Assembly: GCF_021295345.1 (NCBI RefSeq)
Contig: NZ_JAIMJB010000007.1
Location: forward strand, 124,001 to 188,000
DNA length: 64,000 nt
Direction of reading: 5' to 3'
Origin: Motilimonas eburnea
GTDB lineage: Bacteria; Pseudomonadota; Gammaproteobacteria; Enterobacterales; CBDFNC01
Made by a program: the position numbers and the translations under genes. The notes below the pieces were generated by a model that ran no database searches, was not told the DNA's origin, and worked only from the letters and a program-made list of their open reading frames with translations. Shown piece after piece: positions 1-9,054 of this stretch. Position 1 is the stretch's first letter. Every line of letters begins with the position of its first letter.

Positions 1-178
1 GCGCGCTATCTGAACACTAGCTGAATCAACCTGCTACTTTGATAAGTTTTTAGCTGGTTTGGATTATAACTTGATATCTAAAACAGGCAACTTTTCAGCG
101 CGAATTATGTTTGACAGTTTGAGTTAGCTCGAACTTTTGCTTACTTATCACTCTATTTCACGGCTATAAAGGAACCCA

Positions 179-1006
179 ATGCGCCCTATTATTCTGATTA
201 CCGGCTGCTCAACCGGTATTGGCTTATATTGTGCCAAGCAGCTCGCTCAAGCAGGTTATCAGGTTTTCGCAACAGCGAGAAAACCCGACGACCTAAACCA
301 ATTAGCTCAGTTAGGCTGCCACCCTGTCTATATGGATATGACAAAAGAAGACTCTATTACACAAGGGCTAGAGCAAGTACTCGCAGCGACCCATGGCCGT
401 ATTGATATCTTGTTTAATAATGCGGCCTACGGCCAGCCTGGTGCGGTGGAAGACTTACCCACGTCAGCATTGCGTCAGCAATTTGAGACGAACTTATTTG
501 GTTGGCACACCCTAACTCGCGCCGTCATTCATGTGATGCGCCAGCAAGGGCAAGGGAAAATCATCCAAAACAGCTCAGTGCTTGGATTGGTCGCCATGCC
601 ATATCGCGGCGCATATATTGCGAGTAAATTTGCACTGGAAGGGCTCACCGATACCCTACGTCTAGAGCTTCGAGGCTCAAATATTAGCATTAGTCTGATT
701 GAACCCGGCCCCATCACAAGTCAGTTTCGTGCCACTGCCCTCGCGGCATTTAAACAACATATTGACATAGAAAAGAGTGTGCATGCCCCTACATACCAAC
801 AGACCTTGCAACGCCTCGGCGCCAGCAAGGGCGAAAACCGCTTTACACTTGGCCCCGACGCTGTTTACAAAGCATTAATCAGCATCATCAACAGCAAACA
901 ACCCAAAGCCCGTTATTATGTCACCACCCCTACTTCGGTATTTGCTATCTTTAAACGCATTTTACCTCATTCATGGCTTGATTTTTTGCTCAGTAAGAGC
1001 GCTTAA
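179..1006 (+). CDS. SDR-family short-chain oxidoreductase
   Basis: This 275-residue protein is a classical short-chain dehydrogenase/reductase. The N-terminal Rossmann nucleotide motif TGCSTGIG sits at about residues 8-15, NNAAYG follows near 80, the catalytic Ser lies in QNSSVLG, and the Tyr/Lys pair is in the YIASK motif near 145. The length is normal for the family, and the start ATG follows AAAGGAACCC, a good ribosome site. The SDR fold predicts NAD(P)H-dependent reduction or oxidation of a small alcohol or carbonyl in the cytosol. The substrate cannot be read from sequence. The gene stands alone, followed by a non-coding stretch of about 320 bases. The family call is secure and the substrate unknown. 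Confidence 0.9.
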   Translation: MRPIILITGCSTGIGLYCAKQLAQAGYQVFATARKPDDLNQLAQLGCHPVYMDMTKEDSITQGLEQVLAATHGRIDILFNNAAYGQPGAVEDLPTSALRQQFETNLFGWHTLTRAVIHVMRQQGQGKIIQNSSVLGLVAMPYRGAYIASKFALEGLTDTLRLELRGSNISISLIEPGPITSQFRATALAAFKQHIDIEKSVHAPTYQQTLQRLGASKGENRFTLGPDAVYKALISIINSKQPKARYYVTTPTSVFAIFKRILPHSWLDFLLSKSA

Positions 1007-1327
1007 TTTGGGCCTATTGACCTTTGGTGGTTAATTTTTGTTAGAGTGGGAGGCACCCTGTCTAAAAGCGTTTTGGGCAAGGCGAGCAGTGTGTAGCTTA
1101 GCATTAAGTAAATACTGCTCAACGATGAACAAAACGCTTTTAGCCGAATCCGTAGGACAGCGTTTGTTGGTCATTTCTACTGCGTTAGTGCCTTTTTGCA
1201 TAGTTGACTATGCTACAAAGATGCTGCCCACAACGATTGTTTTGTATAAATACCCAACAAATCGCTGCAAAAACAAGCTCCAAAGATAAACAGGCCCTCG
1301 TGTTAACGAAAACTTAAGGATCACATT
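1007..1327. repeat. Non-coding stretch with nested inverted repeats
   Basis: I see no convincing gene in these 321 bases. A perfect 14-bp inverted repeat (CTAAAAGCGTTTTG at 1062-1075 and its complement at 1130-1143) encloses a second 7-bp inverted repeat (GAGCAGT 1084-1090, ACTGCTC 1114-1120). Together they could form a two-tier hairpin. The tail from about 1170 to 1240 resembles degenerate intergenic filler seen in many gammaproteobacteria. An 83-codon open frame runs through it, but its composition does not look like a protein. It could be a remnant of a small mobile element or a structured RNA; neither can be proven here. Confidence 0.45.
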
Positions 1328-2224
1328 TTGAATTTAAAACACGCCTTCATATCCATCTTCACATTAAGCATCAGCTTTTTTAGCGCCGTTAGCCTTGCTC
1401 AATCTCAACCGGCATTTTGGACGCTCACTAAGGAAGGCCATGCGCCACTCACCATACTTGGCTCAATCCATGTGGGTACCGATGCCCTCTATCCGATGCC
1501 CCCTGTGTTAACAAAAGCCTTCTTAAATGCCACCACCTTAGTGGTTGAAGTTGACACGCTTAACATGCCTGCCAACGAAATCAAAGCCACCACCCAACTG
1601 ATTAATCTACCCAATCAGCAAAAACTCGCCGACGTGATGCCCATTGAGCAATACCGAGCGCTAAAAGCCACCTTAAAAGAATTAAATCTCAATGTCCCTA
1701 GGGTTAAATCCATGCAGCCTTGGTTTGTGATCATGACGGCCATGCAACTCAAACTCAATAAAATGGGCTATCAGGCCGACTTAGGTATCGATGTGCACTA
1801 CCTTAAGCTTGCTCAACAACAAGCTAAACCCGTGATGCAACTTGAAAACGTTCAAAAGCAACTTTGGTACCTGTCACAAATTGGCCAACACCAGCCCAAG
1901 GCCATCGAAACAGGCCTGAAGGAGTTAAGTGAGCTAGGTCAATGGGCACCCAAGATGTTATCCCATTGGGCAAAGGGTGAACTCGTCGCACTGCATACCT
2001 TACTCACCCCCACAGAGCAACCGGATCCTGAACAGGATATCTTTAGCCAAATCATGCAAGAGCGAAATCAAGATTGGCAACAGCAATTACTTAAGTTACC
2101 CGCAGAGCAAAGTGCTTTTGTTGTGGTGGGCGCTTTGCACCTTACCGGCAGCCATAACTTGATTGAGTTACTTGAACAACAAGGCTATCAAGCTCAGCGC
2201 CACTCATACGCAGCACAGCCATAA
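1328..2224 (+). CDS. TraB/GumN family secreted protein
   Basis: This 298-residue protein begins at a TTG codon preceded at the right distance by AAGGA (1316-1320). A signal peptide with a hydrophobic core (residues about 7-24, ending near SLAQS) suggests export to the periplasm or membrane. The mature part carries the TraB/GumN hallmarks: the N-terminal GSIHVG motif near residue 45 and the C-terminal GALHLTG motif near 272, which are thought to contribute metal- or substrate-binding histidines in this family. Members are often called TraB/GumN proteins, and their biochemical role is poorly defined. The gene is monocistronic. A 9-bp inverted repeat (2241-2249 and 2271-2279) lies just downstream but lacks a T run. 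Confidence 0.85.
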   Translation: MNLKHAFISIFTLSISFFSAVSLAQSQPAFWTLTKEGHAPLTILGSIHVGTDALYPMPPVLTKAFLNATTLVVEVDTLNMPANEIKATTQLINLPNQQKLADVMPIEQYRALKATLKELNLNVPRVKSMQPWFVIMTAMQLKLNKMGYQADLGIDVHYLKLAQQQAKPVMQLENVQKQLWYLSQIGQHQPKAIETGLKELSELGQWAPKMLSHWAKGELVALHTLLTPTEQPDPEQDIFSQIMQERNQDWQQQLLKLPAEQSAFVVVGALHLTGSHNLIELLEQQGYQAQRHSYAAQP

Positions 2225-2348
2225 GCCTGAATCTCTTGCCTCTAGCCCAATGCATTACACTCGCAATCGATGGGCTAGATAAATGATGTGATGCACTAAA
2301 CAATCTTTGTCTACACCATTGCGACAGCAAGGAAACAGGCGTCCTTGT

Positions 2349-2397
2349 TTGATCAGGATCATCACATCAGGACACAAAGCTTTTTACACTTTGTTTA
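2349..2397 (+). promoter_or_regulatory. FNR-type site and class II promoter before DUF3149 gene
   Basis: TTGATCAGGATCAT at 2349-2362 matches the FNR/Anr consensus TTGAT-N4-ATCAA at nine of ten defined positions. A -10-like TACACT at 2385-2390 predicts a transcription start near 2397. That puts the centre of the FNR site (2355.5) at exactly -41.5, the standard class II activator position. The geometry was read by hand from the sequence. A CRP site is the main alternative because the two consensus sequences are related. Confidence 0.55.
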
Positions 2398-2425
2398 CTT
2401 TGTTCAATCACAGCAGGTAATACAA

Positions 2426-2575
2426 ATGGAACTTTGGATGGATTTACTATTTGGCAATCCCATTGGTTTAGCGTCAATGGCCGTTATTGGCACAACAATC
2501 GGACTATGTACCTTCTATGCTATCTATTTTATTGTAAAAGTCCGTAACGCTAAACCACCGGTTGAAGGCCATTAA
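2426..2575 (+). CDS. DUF3149 small membrane protein (49 aa)
   Basis: I chose the internal ATG at 2426, which gives MELWMDLLFGNPIGLASM at the N-terminus. This is the conserved opening of the DUF3149 family (recognised from memory), whose members are about 45-60 residues. One transmembrane helix spans about residues 12-36, followed by a basic, proline-containing tail. An upstream in-frame extension to 2345 would run through the FNR-like site and is unlikely to be translated. The function of the family is unknown. The FNR-type promoter suggests expression under oxygen limitation, which would suit an accessory subunit of a respiratory membrane complex, but that is inference. Confidence 0.75.
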   Translation: MELWMDLLFGNPIGLASMAVIGTTIGLCTFYAIYFIVKVRNAKPPVEGH

Positions 2576-2622
2576 GATGGCCAATAAGTGTTGAAGTTGA
2601 GCTCGCCCATGGCCGGCTCAAC

Positions 2623-3237
2623 TTAATCATCTATCAGCTGAACTGAATTAAGGTGATTAACCCGGTTTAAATAACACAGCTGTTGATAATCACCGTCTAT
2701 CACGAGTTTGGTTATTGAACCATATTCCAGTTTAATTTTTACACTCTGCTCAATGGGGCAAGCCAATAAATGAGCCACAATTGAGCGGATCACACCCGCA
2801 TGGGTGACCAGCGCTATGCGTTGATTAAGCCTGTGCGCCACTAATTGCTGCCAAGCTTTCACAACACGTAAATCAAATTGCGCTAAACTTTCCCCATTGG
2901 GCATTGAAAAATGCAACAAGTCTCGTTGCCATGCTTCTACCTGCTCTTGACCAATCTGTTGCCAACTTTTACCTTCCCAATCACCAAAGTTAAACTCTAA
3001 CCAAGCGGGATCTGGCGAAAATGTAAGCTCACCTTGAGCCGCAATCTGCTGCGCCAAACGAAAGCAGCGCTTGGCAGGACTGGTGATGATCTGTTGACAG
3101 TTTTGCTGTTGCAGATATGTCGCAATGGCATCTGATGCTTGAACAAATCCTTCACCGACATCCAGATCCAGTCGGCCATAACAGATGCCACTGGCAACTT
3201 CGGGTTTGGTATGGCGTACTAAATAGCATTCCAACAT
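2623..3237 (-). CDS. cobC: Alpha-ribazole phosphatase-type histidine phosphatase
   Basis: A 204-residue histidine-phosphatase-superfamily protein. The LVRHTKPE motif at residues 6-13 carries the phosphorylated His, ICYGRLD follows, and VTHAGVIR near residue 145 supplies the second catalytic His. It starts inside the 3' end of cobS (19-base overlap) and is the last gene of a cobT-cobS-cobC unit. In that setting CobC removes the phosphate from alpha-ribazole-5'-phosphate (or from adenosylcobalamin phosphate) in the final steps of cobalamin nucleotide-loop assembly. The superfamily assignment is certain; the specific role rests on operon context. Confidence 0.88.
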   Translation of the reverse strand: MLECYLVRHTKPEVASGICYGRLDLDVGEGFVQASDAIATYLQQQNCQQIITSPAKRCFRLAQQIAAQGELTFSPDPAWLEFNFGDWEGKSWQQIGQEQVEAWQRDLLHFSMPNGESLAQFDLRVVKAWQQLVAHRLNQRIALVTHAGVIRSIVAHLLACPIEQSVKIKLEYGSITKLVIDGDYQQLCYLNRVNHLNSVQLIDD

Positions 3238-4007
3238 GTCGCCCCCAGAACCACATAGACGATAGCTTCACTGATTTGCTGACTTGCGCCTAAACAATCG
3301 CCAGTGATCCCGCCCAATACGCTTTTAAACCAACGATAAAGGCCATAGGTCAGAACGGCCATCACCACGACTAAAACAAGCACTTGCTCTGGTTCAATCA
3401 GTAACAAGGGCACGGCAGCAAATAAGGCTGCTATCACTAATTCGGTTCGGGTTAATTTAAGCTCAGCCGCCCCCACTTTACTGTCAGCTTGTTCGCGGAC
3501 ATAAGGCAACCCGGTCATTAACAGCAAAGGAACAAAGCGGCTTAAACTATGACCAAGCCACAAACCAAGCAATAACTGGGGTAATAATAATAAAGATTGG
3601 TACTTTAATAGCAGCAGTAAACATAACCCGACGCTGGCATAGGTGCCAACGCGAGAATCTTTCATGATCGTTAAGATGGCCTGTTGGCCATAGCCACCAC
3701 CAAAGCCATCACAGGTATCGGCAAAACCATCTTCATGAAAGGCCCCCGTCAACCAAATAGTGGCTATCATAGATAACAATATGGCGATGGATGGGTCAAA
3801 AAATGGCAAGGTCACCACACAAACCAATGCAGCAAAGCCCGCCACAAGCCAACCAATTAAAGGAAAAAAAACATTTCCCCTAATTAAATCATGACTATCA
3901 AAGGCCATGTTACTAGGCCAAGGGATGCGGGTGTAGAAGGTAACGGCGTGGATCCAGCGTCGCCAAATTTGATTTCCTCGCCCCCCTACGCCTGTTGAGT
4001 TAGACAT
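3219..4007 (-). CDS. cobS: Adenosylcobinamide-GDP ribazoletransferase (cobalamin synthase)
   Basis: CobS joins adenosylcobinamide-GDP to alpha-ribazole (phosphate), making adenosylcobalamin at the inner membrane. The chosen ATG at 4007 gives 262 residues, the usual size, and overlaps the cobT stop by 8 bases; a longer frame to 4103 would intrude deeply into cobT. The motif FHEDGFADTCDGFGGG near residues 85-100 carries the acidic metal-binding residues of the family, and several hydrophobic segments predict a polytopic membrane protein. The tight overlaps on both sides (cobT upstream, cobC downstream) indicate translational coupling. No cobU/cobinamide kinase is present in the window, so it must lie elsewhere. 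Confidence 0.93.
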   Translation of the reverse strand: MSNSTGVGGRGNQIWRRWIHAVTFYTRIPWPSNMAFDSHDLIRGNVFFPLIGWLVAGFAALVCVVTLPFFDPSIAILLSMIATIWLTGAFHEDGFADTCDGFGGGYGQQAILTIMKDSRVGTYASVGLCLLLLLKYQSLLLLPQLLLGLWLGHSLSRFVPLLLMTGLPYVREQADSKVGAAELKLTRTELVIAALFAAVPLLLIEPEQVLVLVVVMAVLTYGLYRWFKSVLGGITGDCLGASQQISEAIVYVVLGATCWNAI

Positions 4008-5031
4008 TATCGACGCCAGCTGATTCAAACGAAGCCATTTCATTGATGAAGTTAATGGCTGAAACCAATAACGGATATGCCACTGCCACGCCCGACCCCT
4101 CACCTAAGCGCATATCGAGGTCCAATAGCGCATCAACCCCCATGGCCTTCAGCATTTTTTTGTGGCCTTGCTCTTTCGATTTATGGCAAAATACCGCGTA
4201 TTGCAAAAAGTAAGGTTCCATTTTACTGGCCACCAGCGCCGCACTGGACGCAATAAAACCATCAACCAACACCACCATTTTAAGCTCAGCCGCTTTAAGC
4301 ATCGCTCCACACATCATGGCAATTTCAAACCCGCCCAGCTCAGCTAACACTTGTTGTGGAGTCAGCTTAGTGCCTTTTAACCGTTTTAGGGATCGGTTGA
4401 TCACCTTGGTTTTTTGCTCAACACCGGCTTTGTTCAATCCAGTGCCTGCACCGCTACACTCTTCGGCCGGTAGTTTAAGTAACTTGGCCATGATGGCCGC
4501 CGCAGAGGTTGTGTTACCTATGCCCATCTCACCAAAGCCAATCACATTTGCCCCGCGTTGATGACGATCAGCCACCAATTCAGCCCCTTTTAATAGGGCT
4601 TGCTCACATTGTGCCAAGGTCATCGCTGGCTGCTTGGCAAAGTTGGCGGTTCCAGGGGCAATCGAGGCATTGATTAATGCATTATCTTCCGGTAGCACCC
4701 CATTGACGCCAGCATTGACCACACGAAATTCAATACCGTGCTGGCGACAGAAACAATTAATTGCCGCTCCGCCTGCAATAAAGTTAAGCACCATCTGCAC
4801 AGTGACATTTTGCGGAAATAAACTTACGCCCTCGGCCACCACACCATGATCAGCGGCAAAAACCAGCATTTGAGGCTTGTTTAATTCAGGGGTCAATGTT
4901 TGTTGGATACGACAGATCTGAAATGCCAGGGACTCTAACTTACCTAGGCTACCTTGAGGTTTGGTCTTGTTATCTAAACAAGATTGGATAACCTCATCCA
5001 ATTGAGATTCAAGTGCAGAAATAGTAAACAT
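4000..5031 (-). CDS. cobT: Nicotinate-nucleotide-dimethylbenzimidazole phosphoribosyltransferase
   Basis: CobT activates dimethylbenzimidazole by transferring phosphoribose from nicotinate mononucleotide, giving alpha-ribazole phosphate. The 343-residue length is typical. Visible motifs are KPQGSLGKLE near residue 24, the AADHGV segment near 60, GEMGIGNTTSAAA near 167, and RLGEGSGVA near 308, which holds the catalytic Glu of the family. It is the first gene of the cobT-cobS-cobC operon. The 138-base gap upstream holds its promoter; I saw no recognisable cobalamin riboswitch (no obvious B12-box) there. Confidence in family and function is high. Confidence 0.95.
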   Translation of the reverse strand: MFTISALESQLDEVIQSCLDNKTKPQGSLGKLESLAFQICRIQQTLTPELNKPQMLVFAADHGVVAEGVSLFPQNVTVQMVLNFIAGGAAINCFCRQHGIEFRVVNAGVNGVLPEDNALINASIAPGTANFAKQPAMTLAQCEQALLKGAELVADRHQRGANVIGFGEMGIGNTTSAAAIMAKLLKLPAEECSGAGTGLNKAGVEQKTKVINRSLKRLKGTKLTPQQVLAELGGFEIAMMCGAMLKAAELKMVVLVDGFIASSAALVASKMEPYFLQYAVFCHKSKEQGHKKMLKAMGVDALLDLDMRLGEGSGVAVAYPLLVSAINFINEMASFESAGVDNV

Positions 5032-5169
5032 AGCAATAAGGGTTCAAAAAAGAGGCCACTATATCCCACCCCACATTAAAAAACAGGGGTAATGGCGCTA
5101 AAATAGTGCGAAATCAAGTAAATTACTGCCAGCCCCCTCCCTTACTCGCCATGTTCAACACGGCCAGAG

Positions 5170-6651
5170 CTAAAGGATAGGACTAAATAAATAAAACACG
5201 TTTTCGAGAAAGCGATTAATTGTCGGTCGTTGACGCCACTGTTGTAAGTTTAGTTTTTGCGACGCTAGCATATACTGCAATTGAAGGTTTAATACCTTAC
5301 CTGCAAATTCGGCATCATCGACCAGCATAGTGACCTCAAAATTCAGCCAAAAGCTACGTCTGTCTAGATTCACCGTTCCTACCAGCGCCACGCACTCGTC
5401 GACCACGATGCTTTTAGTGTGCAATAGGCCGTGTTGAAACTTGTAGATTTCAACCCCCGCACTGAGCAGTTCATCATAAAAAGCACTGGCCGCGTATTTC
5501 ACCATCAAGGAATCATTTTGCGCTGGCAATACAATTTTTACCTTAACACCACGGTGCGCGGCAGCTTGTAATGCTTTATGCAAACTGTCATCGGGCACAA
5601 AATACGGTGTAGTAAGCACCAAACTGTGTTTCGCTTGGTAGACCGAGGTTAACAATAATTGATGGATACAATCGCCACCAGGGAAGGGCCCTGATGGGAT
5701 CATTTGGACTCGATCACCACAGCCACCGTGATGGGTGTCCTCGGCTTTATACTCAGTAAGCAAGCGCTCACCTGTTTCTAACTCCCAATCCCAGCACAAT
5801 AACGAGTTAATCAAGGCAACGGCCGGCCCTTCAATGCGAACCATGACGTCAATCCACTCCCCCACCCCCGCATCTTGCTTAAAAAAGCGTGGGTCGACCA
5901 CATTCATGCTACCGGTATAGGCCACCTTTTCATCAATGCACACTAATTTTCGATGCATGCGTAAGTCTTGGCGTTGGAAGAACATACGCAGTGGGCCGCT
6001 TTTCAATACTTCGACCAGTTCCACCCCGGCCGCGCGTAATTCATCGGGCATTTCAGAGTCGAAAAAGCCTTTGCTCCCAACCGAGTCGAGTAACACCTTA
6101 CATTCAACCCCTCGCCGCGCTGCCGCGCACAGCGCATCTGCCAGCTGATCGGCCAAACCGCCTAGGTGCCAGATATAAAATTCCAAAATACAGGAATGCT
6201 CAGCCTTGTTCACCTTGTCAATCAACTCAAGTAGGATGGAGTCTGTGTTATCTAACAAGGTTAAGTGATTACCCGACACACTGGGCATCCCCAGTAAACC
6301 CTCGATTAAATCATGCATCGGCTGCGCGGTGTCACTGACCACTAAGGCACTGGCGGATTGTTTGTCGGAAAAACGCTCAATGGCTTGTTTAAATGGGCGA
6401 TACATAGCGCCTGCACGTAGGGCTCGCTGTTTACCGAGGTTTAACTCACCAAACAGAAAGTAACAAGCCACCCCGGCAAAAGGCAGGGCATAAATAATGG
6501 CCAGCCAAGAAAGGGATATCCCTATCTCACGGCGCTTCATCACCACGCGCAGTGAAACAGAAATAATAATAAAACCATGTAGCAGCACGGCGCCCCAGGC
6601 AAGAATATCTCGCCAAGAAGCGCCTAGCCAATGAGCGGCAGTCTCTAACAC
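5170..6651 (-). CDS. clsA: Cardiolipin synthase A
   Basis: A 493-residue phospholipase-D-superfamily enzyme that condenses two phosphatidylglycerols to cardiolipin. Two N-terminal hydrophobic segments (about residues 10-30 and 45-68) anchor it in the inner membrane. Two HKD motifs are intact: HRKLVCIDEKVAYTGSMN near 233 and HTKSIVVDECVALVGTVN near 407. Length and layout (PLDc_N, PLDc, PLDc) match ClsA rather than ClsB or ClsC. It is transcribed alone, between a c-di-GMP gene and the cobalamin operon, with no terminator hairpin evident in the short downstream gap. Confidence 0.92.
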   Translation of the reverse strand: MLETAAHWLGASWRDILAWGAVLLHGFIIISVSLRVVMKRREIGISLSWLAIIYALPFAGVACYFLFGELNLGKQRALRAGAMYRPFKQAIERFSDKQSASALVVSDTAQPMHDLIEGLLGMPSVSGNHLTLLDNTDSILLELIDKVNKAEHSCILEFYIWHLGGLADQLADALCAAARRGVECKVLLDSVGSKGFFDSEMPDELRAAGVELVEVLKSGPLRMFFQRQDLRMHRKLVCIDEKVAYTGSMNVVDPRFFKQDAGVGEWIDVMVRIEGPAVALINSLLCWDWELETGERLLTEYKAEDTHHGGCGDRVQMIPSGPFPGGDCIHQLLLTSVYQAKHSLVLTTPYFVPDDSLHKALQAAAHRGVKVKIVLPAQNDSLMVKYAASAFYDELLSAGVEIYKFQHGLLHTKSIVVDECVALVGTVNLDRRSFWLNFEVTMLVDDAEFAGKVLNLQLQYMLASQKLNLQQWRQRPTINRFLENVFYLFSPIL

Positions 6652-6720
6652 CTCATTTCCCTATTCCATTATGACAACTCAGTGTTAATCATACTATTTA
6701 GGGTAAATTAGGTTAACTCT

Positions 6721-9054
6721 TTAACGATTACAACGAAGAAAAAATGTCGCCTTGGCTTTACGCATAGGCTCTGAGATATCATAGCCTTGAGCCAAGTGAC
6801 AGCCTAAGTCGGATACATACTCCACCTGTAACTGGGTTTCTGTCCCTTCGGCAACCACTTCAATACCTAAATTGTCACCTAACGACACAATCGACTTAAT
6901 GATGGCTTTTTCTATTGGATCAACATGGGCTTGACGAATAAAGTCCTGAGCTATCTTTATTTTATCAACCCGCACCTTCTTCATGTTATTGAGGGATGAC
7001 CGCCCCGTCCCAAAATCATCAATGGCTAGCGCAATGCCCAACTTACTTAAGTTGATTAAGTTAGACCTAACCTGCGCAGACTCATCTGAGAGCACGTCCT
7101 CTTGAACTTCGATTTCCAACAACGAAGCTGAGCAGCCGGTCTGTTGTAGGAATGTCATCACCTGACTCACCAGATCCGGTTGCATCAACACACAAAGAGA
7201 CAAGTTAACCGCTACGCGGCCGAATCGGAGCTGTTGCTCTTGCCATTCGGCAGCCTGCAAGCAGGCTTGTTGCAACACCCATAGATCGATGTTGGCCATG
7301 AGCTCACATTCTTTGGCTACCGATAAGAATGAAAGAGGCAAGATCACACCTTGGTTTGGATGGTTCCAGCGTAATAAGGCTTCTACCGCCACCACTTGAT
7401 TGCTTTTCAGGCAAACTTGAGGTTGATAGTAAAGCTCAAACTGATCACGACGCAAGGCAAACCTTAATTCCGTTTCAAGTGAAAATTGGCGCTGTGCGGC
7501 CAAGGTCAACTCTTCGGTATAAAATTCGTAATAATTACTGCGATCTTGTTTCACCCTAAGTAAAGCAGCCTCAGCGTTCGATAATAAAGAATCAGCGGTT
7601 TCACCATCATCGGGGTATAGGCTGATTCCAATATTCACATTTAGATAGACAACTTCAGCGTCAACAACCAGGCCACAAGATAGCTCTCTGGCCAAGCGTT
7701 TGGCCGCCGCTGCAGCATCTTGCTCATGAATCATTTCATCGATCATAATGGCGTATTCATCACTACCAAAACGCGCGATAACGTCTTTATCAGAAAAGAT
7801 TTGACGCAAGCGACTCGCCACTTCTCGCAAAACACGATCACCAAAGCTGTGGCCTAAGTGCTTATTAATGCGACTAAACCTGTCGAGATCGATATGCATC
7901 ACGGCAAAACCATGGCCATTGCGTCGAGCACGTTGCACGCTGTCCTCTAAACGATGCACAAAAAACAGGCGATTCCCTAAGCCTGTTAAGCTGTCGTGAT
8001 ATTTAATGTATTGCAGCTTCTCTTCTGATTCTTTTAGTTGGCTCAAATCAGAGAAGGTCGCCACATAGTTGGTCACCACATTATCTTTATCTTTTATCGA
8101 GCTGATATTGAGCCATTGATGATAATGCTCACCGTTTTTTCGACAATTAATGATTTCACCATGCCAATTGCCGACGGAATCCAGTTGATGCCAAAACGAT
8201 TGATAGAAAGCATCATCATGCTTACCCGATTTTAACAAGGCTGGCGTGCTCCCTAAGGCTTCTTCTTCACTGTACCCCGTGATTTGACTAAATGCGGGAT
8301 TAACCGAGAGGATAATGCCTTTTTTATCGGTAATTAAGATGCCTTCTTGGGTATTCTCAAACACGATGGCGGCGCGCTTAAGGCGCTTTTCCGCTTTTCG
8401 CTTCTCGGTAATATCACGGCCGACCCCAATGAGGCCCAGTACCTGATCATTTTCATCAAAAAATGGCACCTTAAACATATCAATAAGGTGTTTTTCACCA
8501 TTGTGATACGTCAGGATTTCTTCCGACGTGAGCATGTTTCCTGACTCAACCACATACCTGTCTTGCTCTTGGCACATTAAAGCCTGATTAGGCTCAAAAA
8601 AATCATCATCCGTGTGCCCCAAAATAGCCGATTCAGGTTGCCCAGCAAACACTTCAAACGCTTGGTTACAGCCTTTGAAACGACTTTGCGGATCTTTAAA
8701 GAAAATTAAATCCGGAATGGTATTGACGGTTGCTTTGAGCAAGGATTTCAACTCGACCAATTGCAGCTCTAACTCACGAGGATGGCCCAGATGTGGATCA
8801 AAAGCCTTGCCAGCTTGCACGCTTAAGTCAATCACATTGACGTCGGCAGCCCGCTGCCTTAGCAGCTGGGTTTGTTGCTCCGTCATGGCCTGTTGCAAAA
8901 TAATTAAATCCCAGTCTTGTAGCAGTACTTCTGCAAATCCATTCGCATCATCAACGCAAGAAACGCTGATTTGCTCTGCTGCAAACAGTTCGCCAGCGAG
9001 AGCATGGGCGACGGAAGGTTGCTCACCAACATAAAGAACTTTTTGTAACCTCAA
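6721..9054 (-). CDS. PAS-PAS-degenerate GGDEF-EAL c-di-GMP phosphodiesterase
   Basis: A 777-residue multidomain signalling protein. Residues 1-75 look like a receiver fold, but the phosphoacceptor aspartate is replaced (LIILQQAM) and the acidic pocket is missing, so it is probably not phosphorylated. Two PAS domains follow (about 105-220 and 228-345). The GGDEF domain (about 355-510) has GSDEY in place of GGDEF and lacks the RxxD inhibitory site, so cyclase activity is doubtful. The EAL domain (about 525-770) keeps VEALLRW, the DDFGTG loop and AEGTET, so it is probably an active c-di-GMP phosphodiesterase with the GGDEF as a regulatory GTP sensor. No membrane segment is seen; the protein should be cytosolic. 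The gene is monocistronic. Confidence 0.85.
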   Translation of the reverse strand: MRLQKVLYVGEQPSVAHALAGELFAAEQISVSCVDDANGFAEVLLQDWDLIILQQAMTEQQTQLLRQRAADVNVIDLSVQAGKAFDPHLGHPRELELQLVELKSLLKATVNTIPDLIFFKDPQSRFKGCNQAFEVFAGQPESAILGHTDDDFFEPNQALMCQEQDRYVVESGNMLTSEEILTYHNGEKHLIDMFKVPFFDENDQVLGLIGVGRDITEKRKAEKRLKRAAIVFENTQEGILITDKKGIILSVNPAFSQITGYSEEEALGSTPALLKSGKHDDAFYQSFWHQLDSVGNWHGEIINCRKNGEHYHQWLNISSIKDKDNVVTNYVATFSDLSQLKESEEKLQYIKYHDSLTGLGNRLFFVHRLEDSVQRARRNGHGFAVMHIDLDRFSRINKHLGHSFGDRVLREVASRLRQIFSDKDVIARFGSDEYAIMIDEMIHEQDAAAAAKRLARELSCGLVVDAEVVYLNVNIGISLYPDDGETADSLLSNAEAALLRVKQDRSNYYEFYTEELTLAAQRQFSLETELRFALRRDQFELYYQPQVCLKSNQVVAVEALLRWNHPNQGVILPLSFLSVAKECELMANIDLWVLQQACLQAAEWQEQQLRFGRVAVNLSLCVLMQPDLVSQVMTFLQQTGCSASLLEIEVQEDVLSDESAQVRSNLINLSKLGIALAIDDFGTGRSSLNNMKKVRVDKIKIAQDFIRQAHVDPIEKAIIKSIVSLGDNLGIEVVAEGTETQLQVEYVSDLGCHLAQGYDISEPMRKAKATFFLRCNR

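Noticed and set aside
1038-1289. An 83-codon open frame between the SDR and TraB/GumN genes
   Set aside because: No ribosome site; composition is unlike a protein; the frame runs through a nested inverted repeat.
5032-5169. Possible cobalamin riboswitch upstream of cobT
   Set aside because: The gap is only 138 bases and no B12-box-like sequence or long conserved leader was seen.
5889-6338. A 149-codon frame on the plus strand opposite cls
   Set aside because: It lies wholly antisense to an intact, well-recognised gene and has no protein-like features.
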